Numbered from the stretch's first letter, positions 1 to 9,210 are shown. The stretch is 64,000 nt of DNA from Oscillospiraceae bacterium (GCA_017533485.1 JAFXIC010000020.1:58567-122566), one strand, 5' to 3'. Notes: a model not told the origin generated them from the sequence alone. Numbers and translations are program-made.

Positions 1-488
1 ATCAGGAGATTCAGCGCTTGCTGACTGCCTTGGATATGAAAACCTGTACCTATAATTTTGATATGCGGATTGATCGGGATTATCATGTCTATCTGATGGA
101 GGTAGCACCGCGCGACGGCGGAAATTATATCCCCGACGTGATCCGTTATGCAACCGGTATCGACTTGGTGGAATGCTCGGTGAAAGCTGCAATGGGTGAA
201 CCGATTGCAGTGCCGGCGGATACGAAGCAGCAGGGCTTCTGGTCGTATTATGCTGTCCATAGTCTGAAAGCCGGTACCTTGAAATCCGTAGAGATATCGG
301 ATGCCGCAAAGCCGAAGATTGTGGAGAACCATCTGATCCGTAAGCCCGGAGATGCAATCCAGCCGTTTACCGGTGCCAATACCACACTCGGCTGTCTGCT
401 GATGAAATTTGACTGCATGGACGAAATGCTTCAGATGATGGATCATTCGGAAGCATGGATTTCTGTTGAACTGGAGTCCGACTCCTGA
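1..488 (+). CDS. ATP-grasp domain protein, C-terminal part (cut by window edge)
   Basis: The frame is open from the first base, so the start lies outside the window; only about the last 160 residues are visible. The segment FDMRIDRDYHVYLMEVAPR followed by DGGNYIPD resembles the metal- and nucleotide-binding end of the ATP-grasp fold seen in carboxylate-amine ligases (CarB/PurK/PylC-like), where an acidic residue and an Asn/Arg-rich loop bind Mg-ATP. A small C-terminal lid-like domain follows (about residues 55-155 of the visible part). By family such enzymes join a carboxylate to an amine or thiol through an acyl-phosphate. It is the first of three ATP-grasp genes at this end of the polysaccharide locus and lies 56 bases before the next gene on the same strand. 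Substrate unknown. Confidence 0.75.
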   Translation, partial: QEIQRLLTALDMKTCTYNFDMRIDRDYHVYLMEVAPRDGGNYIPDVIRYATGIDLVECSVKAAMGEPIAVPADTKQQGFWSYYAVHSLKAGTLKSVEISDAAKPKIVENHLIRKPGDAIQPFTGANTTLGCLLMKFDCMDEMLQMMDHSEAWISVELESDS

Positions 489-544
489 TGATGATAAATA
501 CCGATCATGCCGGAGCGGCGTAAAACCGTGGAGGAACTGAAAGA

Positions 545-1495
545 ATGAAAGAAATCGGCGGATATCTGGAGCTTGAAACATTGGTGCAAAAGCCGTATTA
601 TCCGGACCTGATTGCCGTAAATAATGCACGGAATGCGCTGATCTATATTCTTCGCGCAAAGAAAGCGAAGAAGGTGTGGCTGCCGTATTTTTTGTGTGAT
701 TCCGTGCGGGGTGCATGCGAGAGAGAGGGGATCGCCTATGATTTCTATTCGATCGACAGCGCATTCCGACCGGTCTTTGAACAGACGCTTGGCGAGGATG
801 AATGGCTCTATCTCGTCAACTACTATGGCCAGCTCTCCGAGGACACTGTTTCCGCTTTCCGGAAACAGTACGGAAATATTATTTTAGACAATGTACAGGC
901 GTTTTTCCGGAAACCGGCCGCAGATGTTCCGACGGTTTATTCCTGTCGGAAATTTTTCGGTGTGCCGGACGGCGGATATGCCGCCTGTGATACTGCACTT
1001 GACGAGACGCTCCCGAAGGATTGTTCGGGGAATCGCTTAAAGCACTTGCTTGGACGATTGGAAAGCGGCTCGGCTTCTGCATATTATCAGGATTTCAAAG
1101 AGAACGACCATTCTTTCGTGGAACTGGAACTGCGGGAGATGTCGGATATTACAAAGAATCTGCTGGGTGCAATCGACTATGCGGCGGTTCTGAGAAAGCG
1201 GAATGAGAATTTCAGCTTTCTTGCACAGCGGCTGGGTGAGAAAAACCGTCTGGATGTGAAGCCGGCGGAGGGCGCATACGCCTACCCGTTCTATCATCCG
1301 AATGGCATGGCACTGAAGCAGTACCTTGCAAAACAAAAAATCTATGTGGCAACACTCTGGCCAAATGTCTTGGAAATGGACGGAACTCTGGAGAAAGATT
1401 ATGCAGAGAATATCCTTCCGCTTCCTTGTGACCAGAGATATGGAAAAGAAGATATGGAGTGGATTTGCAGCGCGATTGCCGGAAGCGGTATTTGA
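545..1495 (+). CDS. DegT/DnrJ/EryC1-like PLP-dependent aminotransferase
   Basis: 316 aa. The ATG at 545 has GGAGG at 530-534. The N-terminal NNARNALIYIL segment and the later SCRKFFGVPDGGYAACD stretch (Lys136) match the layout of the DegT/AHBA aminotransferase family, in which that Lys forms the Schiff base with pyridoxal phosphate. ILDNVQAFF (around residue 115) sits where the family has the cofactor-contacting Asp. At 316 aa it is shorter than typical sugar aminotransferases (about 370-390 aa), so the substrate may not be a nucleotide sugar. It lies between an ATP-grasp gene and the initiating sugar transferase, which points to a role in making an amino group for the glycan or its decoration. 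The class is fairly sure, the substrate is not known. Confidence 0.7.
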   Translation: MKEIGGYLELETLVQKPYYPDLIAVNNARNALIYILRAKKAKKVWLPYFLCDSVRGACEREGIAYDFYSIDSAFRPVFEQTLGEDEWLYLVNYYGQLSEDTVSAFRKQYGNIILDNVQAFFRKPAADVPTVYSCRKFFGVPDGGYAACDTALDETLPKDCSGNRLKHLLGRLESGSASAYYQDFKENDHSFVELELREMSDITKNLLGAIDYAAVLRKRNENFSFLAQRLGEKNRLDVKPAEGAYAYPFYHPNGMALKQYLAKQKIYVATLWPNVLEMDGTLEKDYAENILPLPCDQRYGKEDMEWICSAIAGSGI

Positions 1496-1538
1496 CTGCA
1501 CAGCGATTTCACAAAATATTTGATTGGAGAAAAAGAAG

Positions 1539-2381
1539 ATGCGGATTGAAGAAATCGGAAATGATACCGTCAATCTGGGTGTAATTGACGGAATCTCTCA
1601 TGAACAGCTGTTTCATGATGTAGGAGTGGAGGTCGCGAAGGATAATCTTGCGTATGTGAATGAACATGACAAAAAGGTTGTACCGCGGGATACGATTTAT
1701 ACACGCTATATTAAGCGGCTGATTGATATGATAGTATCGCTGCTGGCGTTGATCGTTACACTTCCGGTCAATCTTGTGATCGGGATTGTTACATATTTTG
1801 ATGTCGGACATCCGATTTTTTTCTGTCAGGAACGGCTCGGAAAGAACGAGAAGAAATTTACGATCGTGAAATTCCGGAATATGACCAATGCAACAAACGA
1901 GCTGGGCGAGCTGCTGCCGCCGGATCAGCGCGTTACAAAATTCGGAAAATTCGTGCGCCGTACATCACTCGATGAGCTGCTGAATTTCTGGAGCATCTTG
2001 AAAGGCGATATGTCCCTGATCGGGCCGCGTCCGCTCGTGGAACAGTATATGTGCCGTTACAGCGACCGTCATAAGATGCGGTATGCCGTCCGTCCGGGTC
2101 TGGAATGTCCGAATATCACCAAGAAAGACGGCGAATATACATGGGCGGATCAGTTTGAAAACGAGATCTATTATGTCGAAAATGTCAGCTTCCTGCTTGA
2201 TATGAAAATGGCATTCGCACTGGTCGGGATGGTATTCAACCGCAAAAAAACAAAGACCAGAGCCAATGCAGTACGCGGAAGCTTTATCGGTTATACAAAA
2301 GACGGCAAAAGCATCAATTCCAAAGAGGTTCCTGCGGAATATGTCAAGCGTGTCGCAAAGCTTTATGAAGAAGCAAAATAA
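1539..2381 (+). CDS. Sugar-1-phosphate transferase initiating glycan synthesis (PglC/WcaJ-type)
   Basis: 280 aa. ATG 1539 follows GGAG at 1526-1529. A single hydrophobic segment (about residues 60-85) is followed by the conserved core of bacterial sugar transferases: IFFCQERLGKNEKKFTIVKF, then RVTKFGKFVRRTSLDELLNF, then LIGPRPL. These enzymes are monotopic membrane proteins that move a sugar-1-phosphate from a nucleotide sugar to undecaprenyl phosphate on the inner face of the membrane, the first committed step of capsule or exopolysaccharide synthesis. The N-terminal 55 residues before the membrane segment are not the long domain of WcaJ, so it is the short, PglC-like form with an extra leader. 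Its presence marks the locus as a lipid-linked polysaccharide pathway. The sugar cannot be read from the sequence. Confidence 0.9.
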   Translation: MRIEEIGNDTVNLGVIDGISHEQLFHDVGVEVAKDNLAYVNEHDKKVVPRDTIYTRYIKRLIDMIVSLLALIVTLPVNLVIGIVTYFDVGHPIFFCQERLGKNEKKFTIVKFRNMTNATNELGELLPPDQRVTKFGKFVRRTSLDELLNFWSILKGDMSLIGPRPLVEQYMCRYSDRHKMRYAVRPGLECPNITKKDGEYTWADQFENEIYYVENVSFLLDMKMAFALVGMVFNRKKTKTRANAVRGSFIGYTKDGKSINSKEVPAEYVKRVAKLYEEAK

Positions 2382-2432
2382 ATATATATATAGATTGGAA
2401 TCGACAGAATATGTCTTTGGAGGAAACTGGAT

Positions 2433-3722
2433 TTGGCCAACGAACTGAAAGGGAAGAAAATGCTGCTGCTCGGTGCAACAGCGCCGATGTGTGAAATCGT
2501 AAAAGAAGCACAAAGCCTCGGTGCAACCGTATATGCTACCGATTATCTGGAGAACTCTCCCGCAAAAAAAGTTGCGGATCGGAGTTTTATGGTCAATGCC
2601 GTGGATGTTGACGCGGTCGTTCAGCTCTGTCGCGATGAAGGAATCGATGGCGTGTTTACAGGCTATAATGACACGCTGCTCCCGTACTTGCAGAAGATTT
2701 GTGAAAAGCTCGGAACTCCTTTTTGCGGTACGGAAGAAAATGTACGGATGTGTATTGATAAAGAGCTGTTCAAGAAAGCCTGTATCCGGAGCGGCGTACC
2801 GGTCGTGCCGTGGGTAGACGCAACAAAGGAGAATTATAAAGAGGTCATTCGTGACGTCAAGGTTCCGGTTGTCGTAAAGCCTGCGGATTACAGCGGTTCG
2901 AATGGCGTTTATAAATGCTACGATAAGGAAAAACTCTGCGGGATGGTCGAGCAGGCGCTTTCCTATTCGAAAGCAGGAAAAGTACTGATTGAGAAAATTA
3001 TGGACGTTGATAAAGAAGTCAGCGCCTATTATATGATGTATCAGGGAGAATGTTATTTCGCAGCAATGGGCGACCGTTATGTGAATGTGATTGATCCCGA
3101 AATCGCACCCGTCGGACGCGGTATGCTCTATCCCTCGATCTATCAGGATACCTGGATCAAAAAGATGGACAGCCGGATCCGGAAATTCTTCCGCGACAAC
3201 AATATGCGCGACGGTTTTGCGTTCATTCAGGGCTTCTATGATACGGAAAACGATGATTTTTATATTCATGAAATCGGTTATCGCCTCAATGGGGGATTTA
3301 CCTACGATATTATCCGGCATTTCTCCGGCTACCATCAGATGCATGAGCTGATTCGTTTTGCACTGACCGGAAAGATGGATGAAGATGCACTTGCGAAAAG
3401 CAACCCGAATTTTGATGGACTCGGCATGATCGTTACAATCTCTATCAAAGAGGGCGTGATCGGGAAAATCAGTGGCGTCAAGGAAATTGAACAGCTCCCC
3501 GGTATCCTCCGCTTCCATCAGCTTCACCATGAGGGTGATGCGCTGACCGCACACGGTACGACTGCACAGGTATTTGCATATATACTCTGCGGCGTCCGGA
3601 ATAAAAAAGAGCTGGATGCTGTACTCTGCGGTATCCGCGAACATCTGGTGATTCTTGACGATCAGGGGAATCGTATGATCCGGGATGTGATTGATCCCGC
3701 CACAATTCAGGTAAAGGAGTAA
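2433..3722 (+). CDS. ATP-grasp carboxylate-amine ligase family protein
   Basis: 429 aa. It starts at TTG 2433, supported by GGAGG at 2419-2423; no nearer ATG exists. The N-terminal preATP-grasp Rossmann-like domain begins LKGKKMLLLGATAPMCEIVK (about residues 4-23). The ATP-grasp core follows with VPVVVKPADYSGSNGVYKC (about 145-163) and the metal-binding GFAIQGFYDTENDDFYIHEI region ending in the ATP-binding loop YRLNGGFTYD. This is the architecture of carbamoyl-phosphate synthase-like and amino-acid ligases, which activate a carboxylate as acyl-phosphate and couple it to an amine. It ends 7 bases before the ornithine cyclodeaminase-like gene, so the two are probably translated together. A likely role is attaching an amino acid or related acid to a glycan precursor; this is inference from context. 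Confidence 0.8.
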   Translation: MANELKGKKMLLLGATAPMCEIVKEAQSLGATVYATDYLENSPAKKVADRSFMVNAVDVDAVVQLCRDEGIDGVFTGYNDTLLPYLQKICEKLGTPFCGTEENVRMCIDKELFKKACIRSGVPVVPWVDATKENYKEVIRDVKVPVVVKPADYSGSNGVYKCYDKEKLCGMVEQALSYSKAGKVLIEKIMDVDKEVSAYYMMYQGECYFAAMGDRYVNVIDPEIAPVGRGMLYPSIYQDTWIKKMDSRIRKFFRDNNMRDGFAFIQGFYDTENDDFYIHEIGYRLNGGFTYDIIRHFSGYHQMHELIRFALTGKMDEDALAKSNPNFDGLGMIVTISIKEGVIGKISGVKEIEQLPGILRFHQLHHEGDALTAHGTTAQVFAYILCGVRNKKELDAVLCGIREHLVILDDQGNRMIRDVIDPATIQVKE

Positions 3723-3729
3723 TCAGGAC

Positions 3730-4881
3730 ATGATTTCAGAAAACGGAAGAATTGATTTTCTGTATTTGAATGAACAGGATATGATTGATGCAGGCGTAAA
3801 GGACATGGAAGGCTGTATGGAAGCCATGGAAGAAATGTTCCGTCTGCTCCATAAGGGCGATTACCGTATGGGCGGTGAGGACGCGAATGAACATGGTATT
3901 CGTGTATCCTTCCCGAAGGAATCGGATATCGAGGGAATGCCGCTGAGCGAACCGGATTATCGGTTTATGGCGATGCCCGCATATCTCGGCGGAAAGTTCC
4001 ATATGTTCGGTATCAAGTCCTATGGCTCGCATCATCGCAATAAGGATCAGGGACTGCCGCGTTCGATTCTGATGATGTCGCTGCTCGATACCGTAACGGG
4101 CGCACCGATTGCCTATATGTCCGCGAATATTCTCAGCGCGATGAGAACGGGTGCGGCATCGGGTGTCGGCCCGAAATATCTTTCGAAGAAGAACCCGAAA
4201 GTGCTCGGTATTGTCGGTCCGGGCGTTATGAGTACCTATGCGCTGGCATCGTTCATGATTGCACAGCCGACAATCGAGGTGCTGAAAATCAAGGGCCGCA
4301 GTCAGGCGGGAATTGACCGTTTTATTGAGAAAGCAAAGGCTGCGCATCCGACCATCAAGGAATTTATTGTCTGTGATTCGATTGAAGACTGTGTACGGGA
4401 TTCGGATATCGTTTATTACGGTACTACGAATGCAGCAAAATTTGAGGACAACCCCTGCGTCAAGGCAGAATGGGTCAAGAAAGGCGCACTCATCATCAGT
4501 GCATCCTCGCTGCTGGTAGATACCGACTTTATGGCAGATAAGCCGAATGTCCGTCTGGTTGCAGACAACTATAAGATGTACGAAGGCTGGGGTTCCGGAA
4601 ATCCCTTACCGACTCAGAAAACAGTTTCCACATTGCTTGGCATGGGCTTCTATGATGCGGTTATGGAGGGAAAGATTACGCGTTCGGATATTGCCGATCT
4701 CGGCGCAGTCATCTGCGGCGAGCAGGTCGGACGTGAGAACGAGGATCAGATTCTTGTCTATGCAGTCGGCGGTATGCCGATTGAGGACGTTGCGTGGGCA
4801 TACGAAGTCTATCATAACGCACTGAAGAAGAATATCGGTACGAAGCTGAATCTTTGGGAAACACCCGACTTAATGAAATAA
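3730..4881 (+). CDS. Ornithine cyclodeaminase/mu-crystallin family enzyme (tyramine oxidase subunit B-like)
   Basis: 383 aa. ATG 3730 is preceded by AAAGGAG at 3714-3720. A Rossmann dinucleotide-binding loop is seen in LGIVGPGVMSTYALASFM (about residues 157-174), and the LSAMRTGAASGVGPKYL segment before it is the family hallmark (RTGAAS). Members reduce or oxidise C=N bonds of amino acids using NAD(P): ornithine cyclodeaminase, alanine dehydrogenase of archaea, SbnB-type N-carboxyalkyl amino-acid synthases. The long insert GSHHRNKDQGLPRS and overall length are like the branch annotated as tyramine oxidase subunit B. Sandwiched between an ATP-grasp ligase and an amino-acid permease, it may make a modified amino acid for the surface glycan. 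Exact reaction unknown. Confidence 0.8.
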   Translation: MISENGRIDFLYLNEQDMIDAGVKDMEGCMEAMEEMFRLLHKGDYRMGGEDANEHGIRVSFPKESDIEGMPLSEPDYRFMAMPAYLGGKFHMFGIKSYGSHHRNKDQGLPRSILMMSLLDTVTGAPIAYMSANILSAMRTGAASGVGPKYLSKKNPKVLGIVGPGVMSTYALASFMIAQPTIEVLKIKGRSQAGIDRFIEKAKAAHPTIKEFIVCDSIEDCVRDSDIVYYGTTNAAKFEDNPCVKAEWVKKGALIISASSLLVDTDFMADKPNVRLVADNYKMYEGWGSGNPLPTQKTVSTLLGMGFYDAVMEGKITRSDIADLGAVICGEQVGRENEDQILVYAVGGMPIEDVAWAYEVYHNALKKNIGTKLNLWETPDLMK

Positions 4882-4927
4882 GTCGGTTGGAATAAAATTT
4901 ATTTTCAGAAAGGTAAAGGGTATTTAG

Positions 4928-6358
4928 ATGGGAAAAAAAGCATTCAACAAGGTATTAAACAGTTTTGATGTCATTGTCGTAGCCTTTGGTGCAATGATAG
5001 GCTGGGGCTGGGTTGTTTCTTCGGGACAGTGGATTCAGTCCGGCGGTGTACTTGGTACCGTCATCGGTTTCATCATCGGCGGTCTGATGATTTATTTCGT
5101 TGGTTTGACATATGCGGAATTGACAACAGCTTTGCCGCTTTGCGGAGGCGAGCACGTATTCAGTTTCATGGCGTTTGGACCCGTTGGAAGCTTTATATGT
5201 ACATGGGCATTGATCCTCAGTTACATGGGCGTTGTATGTTACGAGGCCTGCTCATTCCCAACTATACTGCAATATCTGTTCCCTGATATGCTCAAAGGGT
5301 ATTTATATACCGTTCAGGGATTTGATGTCTATGCCTCATGGGTTGCCGTGGGCAGTATCATGTCCTTTTTGATTATGCTGATTAACATCATCGGTATTAA
5401 GAAATCTGCGGTGATGCAGACGATCTTTACCGTTGCGATTGCGGCCGTCGGTATCATTCTGCTCGCCGGTTCCGCATTCAACGGCAGCATGGAAACAGTA
5501 ACGGAGCAGGCTTTTGTCGGCGAAACCGCAGGCGCTTCGTTCCAGAATATTCTTGCGATTGCGATGATGACACCGTTCTTCTTCTTTGGCTTTGACGTTA
5601 TCCCGCAGGCAGCGGAAGAAATCAATGTACCGCTGAAGAAGCTTGGACGACTGATGATTCTCTCGATTGTGCTTGCAGTCGTATTCTATGCGCTGGTCGT
5701 CTTCTCGATCGGTTTGGTAATGACACGAGATGAGGTACAGGCTTCGCTCGAAACGACCGGTCTGGTTACCGCTGACGCGATGGCAAAGGCATTCGGTACA
5801 AAGATGATGGCAAAGGTGCTGATTATCGGCGGACTTTGCGGAATTATCACAAGCTGGAATTCGTTCCTGATCGGCGGAAGCCGTGCGCTCTATTCGATGG
5901 CGCGTTCCAAGATGGTACCGGGCGTATTCTCTAAGCTTCATCCGAAGTTCAAGTCTCCTGTGACAGCATTGCTGCTGCTGGGCGGACTGTCGGTATTCGC
6001 ACCGTTTATCGGCCGCGTGATGCTGGTATGGATCGTAGACGCTGCAAACTTTGCGTGCTGTCTTGCATACTGCGTGGTATCCATTTCCTTCCTGAGAATC
6101 CGGAAGAAGTATCCGAATATGAAGCGTCCGTATAAAAATAAGCATTATAAAATCATTGGTATCGTTGCAAGCGTGATGTCCGGTACCATGATGATGATGT
6201 ATATTCTGCCGGGAATGGGCTGTACGCTCGTCTGGCAGGAATGGGTGATCGTTGCAGGCTGGGGCTTGCTCGGTCTTGCATTCTTCATCTGGAGCAAGGT
6301 GAAATATGGCAAGAAGTTTGCCGATTTACAGGTTGAATATGAGGAAGAGAAAGCATAA
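4928..6358 (+). CDS. APC-superfamily amino-acid permease
   Basis: 476 aa, ATG 4928 after AAAGGG at 4915-4920. About twelve hydrophobic segments cover the protein. The first carries IVVAFGAMIGWGWVVSSGQWI, the helix-1 GxxIGxG substrate-binding signature of the amino acid-polyamine-organocation family. The segment FFFFGFDVIPQAAEEINVPLKKLGR (about residues 216-240) is the conserved EE(x)nP element before helix 7. It is a cytoplasmic-membrane symporter or exchanger for amino acids or amines. Its place inside a glycan cluster, right after an amino-acid-modifying enzyme, is unusual and suggests supply or export of the amino acid used there. Substrate not readable. Confidence 0.85.
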   Translation: MGKKAFNKVLNSFDVIVVAFGAMIGWGWVVSSGQWIQSGGVLGTVIGFIIGGLMIYFVGLTYAELTTALPLCGGEHVFSFMAFGPVGSFICTWALILSYMGVVCYEACSFPTILQYLFPDMLKGYLYTVQGFDVYASWVAVGSIMSFLIMLINIIGIKKSAVMQTIFTVAIAAVGIILLAGSAFNGSMETVTEQAFVGETAGASFQNILAIAMMTPFFFFGFDVIPQAAEEINVPLKKLGRLMILSIVLAVVFYALVVFSIGLVMTRDEVQASLETTGLVTADAMAKAFGTKMMAKVLIIGGLCGIITSWNSFLIGGSRALYSMARSKMVPGVFSKLHPKFKSPVTALLLLGGLSVFAPFIGRVMLVWIVDAANFACCLAYCVVSISFLRIRKKYPNMKRPYKNKHYKIIGIVASVMSGTMMMMYILPGMGCTLVWQEWVIVAGWGLLGLAFFIWSKVKYGKKFADLQVEYEEEKA

Positions 6359-6406
6359 CGAACCGGAAAAGGTTTTCCGGTCATCGGGATGCGGAGGAGA
6401 AAGAGA

Positions 6407-7594
6407 ATGGGAAAAGCGGAGTTATGTAATTTTATCCGGAGCAAGTACCCGAAAGCTTTTGGCATTCGCAAACGTCTTCAGCAGCTGAAAGTGCAGCGGC
6501 TGCGCAGATATATGCTGACAGCTGACGAGGTGCTGGCTTGTGAGAAAGATCCGGCGGAAAAGAAACGCATGGTCGAAGCCTGCTGTGCAAAGTGGGAAGG
6601 CCCGATGCGTCCGATTATCGAGGAGATGGAGGATATTCTGAAGCACTCCACGCTGCTGTGTGACCGCAGCGATCTGGATGAACTGCGGACAGATATTCTC
6701 TACTGTCGTCTGGCATTCGGTTTTCTGCCGTCAGAATATGTCGGATTCGGCTTGGAACAGTGTTCGAAAGAAGAACGCGAGAGTTTTGTGTCGGATATTG
6801 ATACGTTTGAATTCGGCTATTCGGTGAATGATATTACTGTGCTGCAATCCATTGTCAATAAGGGTCAGAGCGCACAGCTCTTCAGTCAGTATTTCGGAAG
6901 AGATATTTTCTGGGCGAATGCCAAGGCAAGCTATGAGGACTTCCGGAGCTTTGTGACGAAACATCCGAGATTTGTCAAGAAAAAGACAAATTCTGCGATG
7001 GGAAAAAATATCGAGGTTGTCGAGATCGACAAGGTCGGAAAGAACGAGCGCGAATATTTTGATGAACTGTTGACGAAAGGCTCGTTCTTGCTGGAGGAAA
7101 TTATCGTCCAGCATGAAGAGATGGCAAGATATAATTCCTCCAGCGTCAATACCATTCGCTGCATGACAATGAAAACAAAGGACAACGGCGTTGTCGTTCC
7201 GTTTACGTTCATGCGCACAGGACGCGAAGGATCATTCGTGGATAACGGCGGTTCGGGCGGTATTCTCATCGGTGTGGACGAAAAGACCGGTATGATCAAT
7301 ACCGACGGCTACGATGAGTATATGCATCATTATCCCGAACATCCCGATACCCATGTTCCGTTTTGCGGCAATCAGGTTCCTGCATGGGAAGAAATGCTGG
7401 AGTTTTGCAAGAAAGCCGCAGAAAAAGTGGAAGGTATGGGCTATCTCTCGTGGGATATGGCATATACCGATAAGGGCTGGGTTGTCATCGAGGTCAATGG
7501 CATCGGTCAGATGATCGGGCCGCAGACCGTAACCAAGAAGGGCAACAAAGAAAAGCTTACAAAACTGCTTGCACAAATGGAAAAGGTTATATAA
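6407..7594 (+). CDS. Sugar-transfer-associated ATP-grasp protein
   Basis: 395 aa. ATG 6407 has GGAGGAG at 6393-6399, better placed than the in-frame ATG at 6389. The C-terminal two thirds carry an ATP-grasp core: FVKKKTNSAMGKNIEVVEI (nucleotide-binding strand and loop), NTIRCMTMK, then SFVDNGGSGGILIGVDEKTG and YLSWDMAYTDKGWVVIEVNG, the metal- and ATP-binding end. This pattern matches the family called sugar-transfer associated ATP-grasp, found in capsule and teichoic-acid-like loci of Firmicutes. By family it probably joins an amino acid or acid to a sugar or lipid-linked intermediate, but no member reaction is assumed here. The N-terminal 130 residues are mostly helical and charged. Next gene starts 26 bases later. 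Confidence 0.8.
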   Translation: MGKAELCNFIRSKYPKAFGIRKRLQQLKVQRLRRYMLTADEVLACEKDPAEKKRMVEACCAKWEGPMRPIIEEMEDILKHSTLLCDRSDLDELRTDILYCRLAFGFLPSEYVGFGLEQCSKEERESFVSDIDTFEFGYSVNDITVLQSIVNKGQSAQLFSQYFGRDIFWANAKASYEDFRSFVTKHPRFVKKKTNSAMGKNIEVVEIDKVGKNEREYFDELLTKGSFLLEEIIVQHEEMARYNSSSVNTIRCMTMKTKDNGVVVPFTFMRTGREGSFVDNGGSGGILIGVDEKTGMINTDGYDEYMHHYPEHPDTHVPFCGNQVPAWEEMLEFCKKAAEKVEGMGYLSWDMAYTDKGWVVIEVNGIGQMIGPQTVTKKGNKEKLTKLLAQMEKVI

Positions 7595-7620
7595 TCCAAA
7601 AAAGAACGGGAGATATACCA

Positions 7621-8484
7621 ATGGAACAGCAACAGATGGAGCAGCTTGTCAAGAAGCTGCACGAAACATCTTTAAAAATCGTACTGGATATAGACCGGTA
7701 TTGCAAAGAGAATGGGCTGACGTATTATCTGTCGGGCGGTTCCTGTCTTGGCGCAGTGCGCCATAAGGGATTTATTCCGTGGGACCATGACGCAGATCTG
7801 ATGATGCCGCGGGAGGATTACGAAAAATTCCTCCTGCATTTCGAAGAAGCAATGGGCGGGAAATATGGCGTCGGTTCTCTGCTGACAGAAAAAAACTGGA
7901 TCCGGACCTATTCAAAAATCTGGGATACCCGCACACGCCTGATTGAAAAGAATCTCAATGAGATGGACAGAGGCGTATCCATTGACATTTTTGCAATAGA
8001 CGGATTGCCGGAAAATAAGTGGCTGAGAAAGCTCTATTACCAGAAGACAAAGATTCTTTCCTACTTCCGGTATCAGCTGGTTCGTACAAGCTGGGGCGAG
8101 CATGAACCGTTCCGCCATATCAAGAAATTTTTTGCTGTACATTGGGGACAGAAGGGAAGCCGGTTCTTCTCGAAATGGATTGACAACAGCGCGAAGAAAT
8201 ATCGCTTTGCGACATCCAAATATGTCGGCGTCAGCACTGCGTGTCATTACTGGGATCGGGAAACGATTGAAAAGAAATATATGGAATCGGCTGTATATCT
8301 TGAATTTGAAGGGAAAGAGCTGCCTGTTGTAAATGGGTATGAAAAATACCTGACGAATCTCTACGGCAAGGATTATATGATTGTGTCGAAGGAATTCGCG
8401 GAGAAGGAAACGGCACAGCAGTATCAATATGTTGACCGTTGGAAAATCAGCTTCATGGATGAGGAAGCAGACAGGGAGAGTTGA
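7621..8484 (+). CDS. licD: LicD-family phosphotransferase
   Basis: 287 aa, ATG 7621 after GGGAG. The signature YLSGGSCLGAVRHKGFIPWD followed by HDADLMMPREDYEKF (about residues 36-70) is that of LicD proteins; the HDxD pair is the expected metal-binding site. LicD enzymes move a phosphoryl-linked group (phosphocholine in pneumococcus, ribitol-phosphate in the eukaryotic relatives fukutin and FKRP) from a CDP-activated donor to a sugar. Directly downstream, 4 bases away, is an IspD-like cytidylyltransferase that could make the CDP donor, so a polyol-phosphate transfer is more likely here than choline. No choline kinase (LicA) or choline uptake gene is visible. Good confidence in the family, modest in the substrate. 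Confidence 0.85.
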   Translation: MEQQQMEQLVKKLHETSLKIVLDIDRYCKENGLTYYLSGGSCLGAVRHKGFIPWDHDADLMMPREDYEKFLLHFEEAMGGKYGVGSLLTEKNWIRTYSKIWDTRTRLIEKNLNEMDRGVSIDIFAIDGLPENKWLRKLYYQKTKILSYFRYQLVRTSWGEHEPFRHIKKFFAVHWGQKGSRFFSKWIDNSAKKYRFATSKYVGVSTACHYWDRETIEKKYMESAVYLEFEGKELPVVNGYEKYLTNLYGKDYMIVSKEFAEKETAQQYQYVDRWKISFMDEEADRES

Positions 8485-8488
8485 AGTT

Positions 8489-9205
8489 ATGGCAAATATT
8501 GCATTGATTATCGCGGGAGGCTCCGGCGCAAGAATGCGTCAGGATATCCCCAAGCAGTTTATTACCGTAAATGAAAAGCCCGTGATCGTATATACGCTTG
8601 AGGCATTCGAAAAACATCCCGAAATCGAAGCGATTGCAGTTGTCTGTATCGAGGGATGGGAGAATGTACTGTGGGCGTATGCGAAGCAGTTTAATATCAC
8701 CAAGCTCAAGTATATCGTTCCCGGCGGTAAAAATGGTCAGGATTCCATCCGGAACGGCGTCTATGAACTCGAAAAGCATTACAGCGCGGATGACATTGTG
8801 CTGATTCATGATGCAATCCGACCGATGGTTTCGGCTGAAATCATCTCGGACTGTATCGTAAAAACAAAGCGGTACGGAAATGCCATTACGGTGATTCCGT
8901 GTGCAGAAGCAATGATGGAAACCGAGAACGGGGAAGTTTCGGTCGGCAGCTATCCGCGTGATCGCTTAAAGCGTACACAAACGCCGCAGGGTTTTGGAAT
9001 CGGAAAGATCTGCGACCTGCATCGCAGAGCACTCGAAGCCGGAATTACAAACTCTGTGGCATCCTGTACGCTGATGATCGAGATGGGCGAGCAGGTCTAC
9101 TTCTCCGCAGGCTCCGAGAAGAATATTAAGCTCACAACTGTCGAGGATATTGATATCTTTAAAGCATTGCTTTCCGCAAAGAGAGCAGATTGGTTAAAGG
9201 ACTGA
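8489..9205 (+). CDS. IspD/TarI-family CTP-dependent cytidylyltransferase
   Basis: 238 aa. ATG 8489 lies 4 bases after the licD stop; the frame is open further upstream but only inside licD. The N-terminal nucleotide-binding motif IIAGGSGARMRQDIPKQF (about residues 6-23), IHDAIRPMVS (about 105-114) and RTQTPQGF (about 162-169) are the conserved elements of IspD and TarI. These enzymes make CDP-methylerythritol or CDP-ribitol. Context (LicD before, SDR and AraD-like epimerase after, no isoprenoid gene nearby) favours activation of a pentitol or related phosphate for the surface glycan. It could still serve as IspD, since the families are hard to separate by eye. Confidence 0.85.
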   Translation: MANIALIIAGGSGARMRQDIPKQFITVNEKPVIVYTLEAFEKHPEIEAIAVVCIEGWENVLWAYAKQFNITKLKYIVPGGKNGQDSIRNGVYELEKHYSADDIVLIHDAIRPMVSAEIISDCIVKTKRYGNAITVIPCAEAMMETENGEVSVGSYPRDRLKRTQTPQGFGIGKICDLHRRALEAGITNSVASCTLMIEMGEQVYFSAGSEKNIKLTTVEDIDIFKALLSAKRADWLKD

Positions 9206-9210
9206 GAGAT

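Noticed and set aside
8489-9205. Firm call as housekeeping IspD
   Set aside because: Sequence alone cannot separate IspD from TarI-type enzymes, and its neighbours are glycan genes.
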